Shown: piece by piece, positions 1-8,223 of the stretch
Numbering within the stretch: the stretch's first letter is position 1
Layout: each line of letters begins with the position of its first letter
Assembly (NCBI GenBank): GCA_015501595.1
Contig: JADNRX010000887.1
Span: forward strand, 1 to 18,785
Direction: 5' to 3'
DNA from: Hymenopellis radicata
Lineage: Eukaryota; Basidiomycota; Agaricomycetes; Agaricales; Physalacriaceae
DNA: 18,785 nt
Made by a program: the position numbers and the translations under genes
Notes under the pieces: generated by a model
What the model saw: the letters and a program-made list of their open reading frames with translations, nothing else
What the model was told of the DNA's origin: nothing
Databases searched by the model: none

Positions 1-1
1 T

Positions 2-118
2 GCGCCGGTGTCCTCATCCCCTCAAAAAACCGGCGTTGAGCGGCTGGTTCGAGACTACTCGTTTGGTGATAGCCTCAAGGTCTACAAGGGTGAGTTACAT
101 GCGAAGCACCACGAATAG
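2..118 (+). CDS. Possible 3' end of an unidentified plus-strand gene (partial)
   Basis: An open frame enters from the left edge and reads about 38 residues before a TAG at 116-118. It contains the stretch ERLVRDYSFGDSLKVYKG, and the codons (GAC TAC TCG, CTC AAG GTC TAC AAG) look like those of the clear genes in this window. A GTGAGT donor-like site at 90-95 means the true exon could end there instead. I do not recognise the family. The minus strand is also open here, so this call rests on codon choice alone. Confidence 0.3.
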   Translation, partial: APVSSSPQKTGVERLVRDYSFGDSLKVYKGELHAKHHE

Positions 119-152
119 ACAGAAGAGAGCATCCAACCGTCCTTTTAGGGGG

Positions 153-810
153 CATCGAAAGTGAAGGTTTTTGGTAGCGCCGTCGATGGACGATGGAAAG
201 GCAAGCTCGATTTTGCCGCCGGAGCAGGGGACTTGCGAGGATACGAATTGGTTCATGGAGAGGCCAAATCGTGGTCGTGGTTGAGAACAAAGAGAGTCAC
301 TAGGTGATCGAACAATGACTCTGCTTGAGGCAGGACGATCGACAGGTCATGATATCGTGTTCTCTCAATCTTGGTCGGATGCAAAAAACAGGTAGAATTG
401 GGTGAGATAGCATATGCAACAGATTGCCCTTTGGAAGAATTGTACAATTATTGTGACCGCCGCTCTGTTGACATTCATTAGAATGGAAAATAATGCAGCA
501 GAACAGGCAACTCACGCGCGACCTCGTCGAAACTAATCCAACAAGCAGGTTTGAGACTCTTTATGGCCTCCAGCTCCTTTAGTTTTATCGCAGGAACACC
601 CCGATTTCCTACGGTGCGAACGGGGCCGCCAGTGTCCCGTAGCGCGAAGTAGAAGAGTTCGATTTCGTCGTTCTTATGAAATGTAGCCATCTTCGCGAAG
701 GCAGAAATACGTAGCGCTTTAATGCATATTCCTATGTCGTCCGATGCGTCATCGCTATCGGGGAATCCTTTTTCTTTACAGAACTTGTCGTCGATGAGAT
801 AACCATACAT
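153..810. repeat. Segmental duplication, copy A
   Basis: Aligns with 3105-3680 in the same orientation. From 516 to 810 I count about 12 mismatches in roughly 300 bp. Below the intron (153-447) similarity continues, with shared blocks such as the one around TCCATGAACCAA (274-263) and another around CATCGAAAGTGA (153-164), but with many substitutions and length changes. The match stops abruptly at 810, just 5' of the codons for MYGYLIDD. Confidence 0.9.
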
Positions 811-870
811 TACAAGGCCGCAGTTGGACAACTCGGCAGGAAATGGCTGGTGGATCCTCAAGGTAGACAT
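448..870 (-). CDS. Small hypothetical protein, copy A of a local duplication
   Basis: The start is the ATG at 870-868, giving MSTLRIHQPFPAEL. Exon 1 runs 870-516. A 51-bp intron (515-465) has donor GTGAGT, a CTAAT branch-like site and acceptor CAACAG. A short exon (464-448) ends in TAA, giving 123 aa. The body is acidic and soluble, with MYGYLIDDKF, DSDDASDDIGICIKAL and KNDEIELFYFALRDTGGP. No catalytic motif or membrane segment is visible and I do not recognise the family. Copy B at 3320-3695 carries the same exon at about 96% identity and the same intron. An alternative splice into a longer downstream exon (roughly 110-300) is possible, because that stretch is conserved codon-wise in copy B. 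Confidence 0.55.
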
Positions 871-1312
871 CCGGCCTGCACATTTCAATGACTTGTCTTC
901 ACGGCTGGAAGACGACTTACTCGGGTGAAGGCAATCGACGGGGAACGTATGAGCTTATTCGCGGTTTGACTTCAGGCCTGGGTATCGGAGTGTACTTCAC
1001 GACAGGCGGCTTTTCAAATGGTAGCCTGCAATCCAATTCAGCCGAAAGAAAAGTATGAAGGAAATGACGAACGGGAGAGAAGAGAACAGCATCTCGATTG
1101 AAAGTCGTATATGGCGGTGAGCTATGATGATGTGCGGTCGAAGCAAGGTGGGATAAACAATCGTTGTTTAGGGCCGGTTTATTGTCACGTGAGGAGCCGA
1201 GCGTTCCAAATTGAAATTGAAATTCCAACGCATGCTGCAGAACACCGCTCGCGGCTCGACCCAATTCCAAGCAGTTGACGTGTCGAGGTCTCAATACAGA
1301 AGATCATATTGG
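871..1312. other. Intergenic region upstream of copy A
   Basis: No convincing gene. A minus-strand open frame at 917-1294 has low-complexity composition and no recognisable family. A palindromic CACGTG, the core site for bHLH regulators of the Cbf1/Pho4 type, lies at 1186-1191, about 315 bp upstream of the copy A start. A short ATTGAA tandem occurs at about 1209-1224. Confidence 0.4.
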
Positions 1313-2642
1313 CTACACACTATCTATCCTCATGGCGATCATCTCGCCTCCGTCGTCACAGAAAAGTGCGATATCATCATGTATTTGTGTCTTGATTTCT
1401 TCCAAGACTGCCCAACCTCTCGCCTCTCGAACATTGAACAGTTCCATGTCCCATTCAAAAACGGCATGCCAACCAACATTTTCCGCAAGCAGGTGACGCT
1501 TCATTGTTGAAAAGTCGAACGGCTTCAGCTGCCTGAGGTCCTCGGCCAGCCTTTCAGGACTTTCTTCCGGATCCGCAGCGTCATCGTCAGTGGACGCCAC
1601 TGGCACTTCATTGAGATCTCCAACTCGTTCCAGGATAGCCATATCGTCCCGATTGGAGAAATCTGCTCTAAGTCCCGTCCAGGCCTTTGCACAGTCTGCT
1701 CGGCGGGCCACCATGAACCACGGTCCCACAGCCGCTATGAGCACCATCTCACGAGAGAGAATGGGAAGGAGCTCCGGCTGTACTCGTCCATATCGAGCAA
1801 CATACACGGCATGCTGCAATAGTGCCTGCGCCTCCACTTGCTTTCTCGCCACCCTAAGGGTGTGCCTCAGCAGCTTGACGGCCTTGTCAGAGTTGGGAAT
1901 CTGTTGATACGACAAGCAAAATTTTTGAGTTTTAGGGTCCCAATGACATGTATGCTGGCGCGAAATAGCTCGCTTGAGCTCGGCAAAGACGATCGCAACG
2001 AGCTCGTGGTGCCCGCCGGGCAAAGTCAACCGTAGGACATTGACGATATCCGGAATAAACTCCTTGATCAGCCCTTTAGAGCCACGTACTGAACGCTCGA
2101 GGTTAACGATCGCTTCGTTATCCGCTTCGGCTTTGAACCGCCACACTAAATATTGGGATTTAGTGGAAATCTGCTCATTCTCGTCGCGCACAAGAGCTCC
2201 TAGAACCTGAAGGAAGACATCCTCCCAAGGTTTTTCGAGGTTCCTAATATTTAAATCGAACGACGATGCATTATCGATATCGCGGTCAATCTTATTCCAT
2301 TCCGCCTGTGTGAGCAGGGGAGAGATCTGAAATGTGTTCAGTCGGGATCTTGCGGTCGGTTATAAACAAAAGTTCACACTTACTTGACTCGAGACTGGAA
2401 CTTTGAGACGAAACCGGAAGACCTACATAGACATGAACGTCAATGAGTCAAATCTATCCAATGGTCTTGGAGACATACGACTTCGCCATTGACGTGTTCG
2501 ACGACCTAGAGGTGTTGTGAGCCTTTGGTGATCGGTGTTAAAGAATGCGCCTTACAGCCTCGGCGCCATGCGCGAGAGGGTCAGGCACGATGTTGGCTGG
2601 CGGAACGTCGGGTAAATGGCGATAAAACGACTCCGTGTCCAT
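1313..2642 (-). CDS. Hypothetical protein, 388 aa, four exons, possible PD-(D/E)XK-like core
   Basis: The start is the ATG at 2642-2640. Exons are 2642-2556, 2505-2479, 2422-2384 and 2326-1313, with introns of 50, 56 and 57 bp, all GT-AG and all phase 0, giving one clean 388-aa frame. The N-terminus is MDTESFYRHLPDVPP. The middle contains FIPDIVNVLRL (PD at about residues 143-144) followed about 23 residues later by FAELKR (E-L-K at about 167-169). That PD...ExK spacing resembles the PD-(D/E)XK nuclease fold, but this is inference from two short motifs. The second half is helical and charged with an acidic insert (DDDAADPEESPE). No signal peptide or membrane segment is seen. I do not recognise a named family. 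Confidence 0.75.
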
Positions 2643-3061
2643 ACTTGAAGGAATCCGACTTTGGGGAAAGGCTCGCAAAAATAGAGTAAAGCGGGCGGAC
2701 TGCGCAGGTCACACCAAAGATGGAGGGGATCGTAATGGGTACTTGGTGATGAAGGATGTCAACGGAAGGCTTAAGCGGTCGTCAAAGAGGTCTGAACTCA
2801 CTTTGCGGGTAGATGTTGGGTAGACGGGGCAGGAATGAGGAATTCGAACGAACAGAGGAATCGATCTGCACTTGATAGCCTGGTCGAACAAAAGCAGATC
2901 AAGGATCAGGGAAGTGCTGTCATTGTTCTCTTCCTGGAAGCCACGGGGCCGATTGTATGTAGGTGTTTTCGTCCAGCACGGATGGGGAATGAGGATTTGC
3001 TAGAAGGAAAGAAGCTCAGTTCATTCAGGTGCATCAGTAACGAGGGCTGAGATCGAAAGCA
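2643..3061. other. Upstream region of the 388-aa gene, no gene seen
   Basis: About 420 bp between the start of the 388-aa gene and the diverged end of duplication copy B. Only short open frames without recognisable content occur on either strand. It presumably holds the promoter of the 388-aa gene. Confidence 0.35.
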
Positions 3062-3104
3062 TTAGGCAATGAAGAACTTATAATGGTACCACCAGGAGGC
3101 AATA

Positions 3105-3680
3105 CATCGAAAGTGAGAGTCCTCGGAGAACCTACAGAGGATAGATAGTGCAAATACGAGCTCGACTTTACCGCCCGAGGGAGGGACTTTCAAGGTAATT
3201 GATTGGTTCATGGAGGAGCGGAGTCGTGGTTGGGGAAACAAACGTTGCTTCGGATGATAGCATATGTAGATGAAAACAATAAGACAAACTCGGACTGCCA
3301 CAATCGAAAAATGATACAATCATTTTGGCCGCTCTGTTGACATTCATTAGAATGGGAAAATAATGCACTAGATCAGGCAACTCACGCGAGACCTCCTCAA
3401 AACTAATCCAACAAGCGGGTTTGAGACCCTTTATGGCCTCTAGCTCCTTCAGTTTTATCGCAGGAACGCCCCGATTTCCTACGGTGCGAACGGGGCCGCC
3501 AGTGTCCCGTAGTGCGAAGTAGAAGAGTTCGATTTCGTCGTTCTTATGAAATGTAGCCATCTTCGCGAAGGCAGAGATACGTAGCGCCTTAATGCATATT
3601 CCTATGTCGTCCGATGCGTCATCGCTATCGGGAAATCCTTTTTCTTTACAGAACTTGTCGTCGATGAGATAACCATACAT
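3105..3680. repeat. Segmental duplication, copy B
   Basis: Direct-orientation partner of 153-810, about 2.9 kb away. The part 3386-3680 is about 96% identical to copy A. The part below the intron is much more diverged. No target-site duplication, poly-A tract or terminal repeat that would mark a mobile element is evident at either edge. Confidence 0.9.
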
Positions 3681-3695
3681 CAGACCTTTGTTCAT
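3320..3695 (-). CDS. Copy B of the small hypothetical gene, lacking the 5' end
   Basis: The same exon as copy A, but homology begins at the MYGYLIDD codons. The first 24 residues of copy A are absent, and the frame opens instead with a local ATG at 3695-3693 (MNKGLMYGYL). The intron at 3385-3334 (52 bp) keeps the GTGAGT donor, CTAAT branch-like site and CAACAG acceptor, and a TGA follows at 3322-3320, giving 107 aa. A longer product (180 aa, stop at 3062) results if the acceptor at 3296-3295 is used instead. Only about three residues differ from copy A across 98 codons. It may be a gene with a replaced start, or a fragment whose apparent constraint reflects recent duplication. Confidence 0.45.
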
Positions 3696-5081
3696 TTATC
3701 CATCAAGCTTTCGTGCGTACACATCCCTTCCGCGCGCCACCTCTACTGACGACCGCAACAACCACAACCATAGGGCGCGCGCGGGAGAAGACATACACGT
3801 AGCTCCAAGTACAAACTCTGGAAACAATGCAAGCAGGAAGGCAGGTCTCGGGAGATGGGCGGGGAGTTGGTTGGAGAATGTGAGGATGTTGCCTGCATTT
3901 GATGCCATGCTTTCCTTGTCTCTTCGCTCCTCCATGCCGTTTCCATTGGAGAGTATACCCCTACTGTAGCTTACTACCTTTATCAAGCACATACACGTAC
4001 TCTCACCTAAAACAAGTGCATACGCCGATACCGGAGGGTGTGAAGATCTAGAAGCTTGGTTCGAGTTGGGGCATAATCCCGAACTCCCGCCCGTGAGTCG
4101 CGCCACGACTGGCAGGGTCAACGTCTGCCGCAGGACCATAACGATGCCATGTTCTCCATGCCGTAGTAGCATTCCTCCTACTCTCGGCTATCTCCAGGCT
4201 CACGAGCCAGTTTAGATGATGGAATCAGCTTTTGAAGAAAAGAGTCGGATTTAAAGTCTCACCTCAGCATGAGGAGGCCAACAACGGGTTCCATACTTGG
4301 GATAGAGCAGCTTTAAGGTGCTATCCTTCGAACGACCTAAGGACTGCCAGGTCGGAGTCATAATCCCGACGTAGCGCCCAAACCCCGCCGAAGTGTCGTC
4401 CACCGACGAGCGAACATAGTGACCACGGTTTTCCAAGGAACAGAAGCGTGTCGACTTTGTTCAACGCATGGGCTATGGTCCAGAGTAGCAGCGTTGTCAT
4501 CCATCACTCCCACCGGCGCGAAGTCAACTGAAGTCAAATGGGAAAGTTGCGCATCTCGAAGACAAGACCCCGAACGTCGCGGGCTACATGGACAGACCTG
4601 GCGGAGGCATTAGTAACAGCAAGGTCTACAGACCATTCAACACCAAATCTGTTTCCCTTGAAGGAGGGCACAGGTGGAGAGGGGAATGAGCATGTTGAAG
4701 GCTGACTATGGGAATACATGAGATGGTCTAGCGCGTGAATGCTTGTTGAACGGCTAGAGGTGCGGGCACTTGACACAGAGTAAAAAATTCAGGGCAAGTT
4801 AAAATTCATTAGTGCTAGGATAGAGCAGCACAGGCAGAAAACGTGCTGACGACGAAGCGCGTCAACATGTTGAGATCGCGTTCTGTGATTACATGGAGGG
4901 TTGGGACCAAGTTTGGAAAATAATTAATTTTGCATTTACGATTACGGGTTCGGTCGCTTCAGTTACCGGTACCGCTATCTACGTCGTCGTCGTCATCCCG
5001 CTCGTCCCTATCGTTATCGCCGTCGTCCGAGTTAGACTGATCGAGTCTGTGCTCCGTTCTGTGTTCTTGTCCGTCATCATC
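3696..5081. other. Long region without a convincing gene
   Basis: About 1.4 kb with only short open frames. On the minus strand a stretch from 3908 to 3799 could be a first exon, because it is hydrophobic (PRPAFLLALFPEFVLGAT) and ends at a GTGTAT donor, but no continuation was found. A minus-strand stretch 4436-4265 ends at a GTGAGA donor and is similarly orphaned. At 4893-5081 a plus-strand frame reads as hydrophobic only because of GTC/ATC-rich sequence. The last part should contain the F-box gene promoter and 5'UTR. Confidence 0.4.
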
Positions 5082-6502
5082 ATGTCGATCACCAGTCCAG
5101 GACGAGGTATGCGCCCTTCATTCACCCTTTACCGTGTCGTGTTAACAAACATTGCACAGGAAACCCTTTGGACTTCCCTCAGGAGTTGACAGACGAAATT
5201 ATCTCCCACAACCAAGACGACATCGAGTTCATCCTCACGGCGTCGCTTGTGTCCAAGGCATGGCGCGATACAGCTCTTCGTCACCTATTTTCGAAAGCTT
5301 CCTTCCTTTGTAAGGCCGATTTTACTCGCTGGTCCACAATCTGCGCGTCTCTGCCTCATGTCGCAAACTATGTTCGAGACATCAATTTCCACCTTGCCTC
5401 ATTTCCAGAACTTGAGGACCGCGCCATGTTTTCGCCTGCTGGATCTACTGCGCGCGCACTAAAGGACACTGTAACCACACGAGGTCCCCTCGAGTATATC
5501 TCCTCGTTTCGCTCAGCTCTTGACTGCAGATTTCCCGCTGATTCTGAGTTCGAGTTGTTTCTTCCCACCATGAGTAACGCGACTCGGGTTTACTGGGCCA
5601 TACCCGAAGCGCGAGACGGATTCAATCCGCTTGCTGCCAATGCTACGCGTTTCCTACAGGCTTTTCCGAATGTCAGAGACCTATCGATTTTTGCCCCCAT
5701 TTCTGCGTACACACCAGAATCGGCTCACATCATGGGTTTCTTCCCGGGGCTTAAAAGATGTGAATTCCTTTGTGGGAGGGTCATGAATCTCGAAGATGCA
5801 TGCCCTACTCCCGCCTTCGCTGGTGACCTCTCTAAGCTGGAGGAATTGCGGTTCAGATACTGTGGGTGGATGGATTGGCTTGTAAACGACGTATTTTCCA
5901 AATCGCTGCCTCCCCTTCGCCGAATTGGATGGGGGTTCGATTATCCTGCTTTTACGCCAGCAGCCTTTGTTCGCTTTTTATCGATGATATCTGGCACACT
6001 GGAGGAAATTTCTATTGGAATCCCGTCGGAGAGTAGTAAGCCAAATCACACTCTACCGAGGCGCAGACTTGACGAATATGTAATCTTTGCAGTTGATTGG
6101 GACATACCTGAGTTTGCCTCAGGTGCAATTTTACCTGTCTTGCGGGTTCTAACCATCAAAACACACTATACTGATTCACGTGTTCTCCCGTGGGTGGGCT
6201 CAATACTGCCTGTTTTCCCATTATGCCCTACCTTGGACAGGTTCGAGCTTAGTTGCTTTGTGTCTGACCCCGATGATATTACAGGAACGTTTGTTCATCC
6301 TCTCATGGACTGGACATCGCTACTCGACGATCGATATCCGTCTGTGAAGGTGGTCGAGTTCGAGATGGCAATGGAGTTGGACGAGGTATTCAATCTCGAG
6401 GAGAGGACACGCTTGGAGGCCGTTGTCAGAGATAACGTGAACATCGACAGGCTTGCAGTCAAGTGGAGTGATTCTCCACGCGAAGTACACCCATGGACAT
6501 AG
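5082..6502 (+). CDS. F-box domain protein, 455 aa
   Basis: Exon 1 (5082-5106) encodes MSITSPGRG. A 53-bp intron (5107-5159, donor GTATGC, acceptor GCACAG) joins it to exon 2 (5160-6502). The N-terminus then reads NPLDFPQELTDEII, followed by ASLVSKAWRDTALRHLF (about residues 9-47), the typical Agaricomycete F-box layout: P-x-E-L-T-D-E-I-I, LVS-x-x-W, R-x-x-LF. The rest (about 50-455) has leucine-spaced segments such as LSKLEELRFRYCGW and LPPLRRIGWGF, as expected for a degenerate leucine-rich substrate-binding region. The family recruits substrates to SCF (Skp1-cullin-F-box) ubiquitin ligases; the substrate here is unknown. These genes are highly expanded in mushrooms, so a specific function cannot be assigned. 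The frame is intact. Confidence 0.85.
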
Positions 6503-6700
6503 GCCGTTATATGTACCCACATTAAATGCGACTTTGTCGAAATACACCTCCGTAATGGTGGATAGGCAGACCCACCGCTTTTTAAAATTAGTTCGGCATC
6601 AAATATAGACCATGGGTGGCTTCGTCATATTACCTAAGCACCGCCAAGAGCAACGACCAGGCGATGTCGCGCAGCAAACGCTACTTTCTCCCAAACCACC

Positions 6701-8096
6701 ATGCCGACGATTCATGCTGACGACTTTCACGACCTGATAACCCGAGATTTTGCCTCCCAAGTGTCTCCCAATGCCACCCAGCGCACGACGTTGATCGTCG
6801 CAGGGGTGTACATTATTGTTATTGCCATCCTGTGGTGAGTCTTTTGTGAAGCGAAGAATATTGTGATTGAATGCGGCTGCAAGGCATATACCATTTTTAT
6901 CTTGGATAAGTACGTGATTCTCAAGGGCGCTTCAAGTTTATTCGATTACTGATGAACTTTGTGTAGTATATCCGTTCAAGTGCGTAAACGATCATTTAAC
7001 CTCGCGAAATGTGCTAAGATCGACCTCAGATTGCTCACCGTTGGATTCCACGAAGTCGGTTGGCTTTAAAACTCTAATTCACGCAGCGGCATTGACTGAG
7101 CACCAGATGAGCCATGCCTTCGTGGGGTATTAACCTGCGCACGCATCCATTCCATAGAGCTTGATCGTAAGTCTATCATCGCAATGGCTCTATCGCTACC
7201 TAAGTACTGAACGCGCTATCAAGCCGACGAAGGCGGCGTGACGTCCATGTCGGGCGGCATATCTTGGTTAACATTGCCCGCTGGATACCTCGGCTCGTCA
7301 TTCATCGGCGCATGCTTAATTACCTGCGGATTCAACACGAATGCGAGCAAGGTCGCCACGATCGTTCTGGCTGTCTTCTTCCTCCTCACGCTGTGGTGGG
7401 CGCGGCGTAATTGGCTGTGAGTATAGCGTCTTGGTTCTTCTATCGCCGCTAATTTTCGACAGGACCTGGCTTCTCATTGCCGGCATGTCGGGGCTCATCC
7501 TCCTCTTCTGGTTCGTGGCGGATGGTGTCGCGTTGAGATATCTGGTGGGTGCCCGTCTACTTGTCCACTGCCATCCTAAACATTCGCTACTAGGTCCTGT
7601 TCATCGGCGTGATGTCGTGTATGTATGTCTTGTGGGATGTCATCGGTATGTTTCCTTTCGACTTGCCGTTAGTCTAAATTCACTCACCCGAGCTACAGAC
7701 GACACTATCGCGCGGAAGGTCAACTCGTCGGATGCCTCGGCATTCGCCAAGATCTGCGGATGCTTCCCATCACAAGGTACTTGAATTTATCTTTGCCCCC
7801 TCGATTCATGTCTTAACACGCTTCATTCGTCAGTCTGGGGCGTCATCTGGCTGATCGTCGCATTCATTTTCTTTGCCGCCGGTATAATCGTTGGGCTGGT
7901 TGCCTTCAAGGTTTGTGGCCCTCCCAACTATCACTACATGCTAGTGCTGATTCTCTATTAGCAAACCGCCGAGGAACAAAAGGCAGATTCCCAAGACTTC
8001 TTGCCTACGCCAGGTAGCGGAGCATTGTCTATATCGCCTAGCAGTTTCGCCGTCAGTCTTACAGCTTGTGGCTTGGCGATATTCGGACTCCTATAG
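6701..8096 (+). CDS. M50B-like polytopic membrane metalloprotease, 11 exons, one frame break
   Basis: Exons: 6701-6834, 6884-6909, 6967-6979, 7030-7054, 7107-7166, 7224-7416, 7463-7544, 7594-7645, 7699-7776, 7834-7910, 7962-8096; introns 46-57 bp, all GT-AG. Order: NATQRTTLIVAGVYIIVIAILW (first membrane segment, residues about 24-45), YPFKLLTVGF, the metalloprotease motif HEMSH at 65-69 split by intron 4 between HE and MSH, then IHSIELDPDEGG, LPAGYLGSSFIGA and several further membrane helices, ending in a hydrophobic tail. This matches fungal Peptidase_M50B-like proteins, a family of intramembrane zinc proteases. Exon 5 is 60 nt where phase requires 61: after HEMSHAFVG the frame hits TAA, and one extra base near the G run 7124-7127 restores it. 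Product about 291 aa if so. The exact substrate is unknown. Confidence 0.88.
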
Positions 8097-8223
8097 CGAG
8101 TTCTTATTTGACGATCTACTAAGGACGATAACTTATACCATGGACTCGAGTTCTGAACTTTGCTAATATTAATCATACTTTTACCGTGGATGATCTTACA
8201 ACTATACAGTAAGTAAACTTGAT

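Noticed and set aside
917..1294. Minus-strand open frame of 125 codons
   Set aside because: Low-complexity His/Ser/Pro-rich translation with no family, no good splice partners, and overlap with a likely promoter region.
153..3680. Duplication as long terminal repeats of a retroelement
   Set aside because: The copies are in direct orientation, but there is no reverse transcriptase, gag, primer-binding site or target-site duplication, and the sequence between them is an intact spliced gene on the same strand.
3696..4172. Minus-strand open frame of 158 codons
   Set aside because: Mixed composition with no recognisable domain. Only its 3908-3799 part is exon-like, and that is reported separately as a weak finding.
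4893..5189. Apparent small hydrophobic protein upstream of the F-box gene
   Set aside because: The hydrophobicity comes from GTC/ATC-rich sequence, and the frame runs through the F-box gene's first exon and intron in a different phase.
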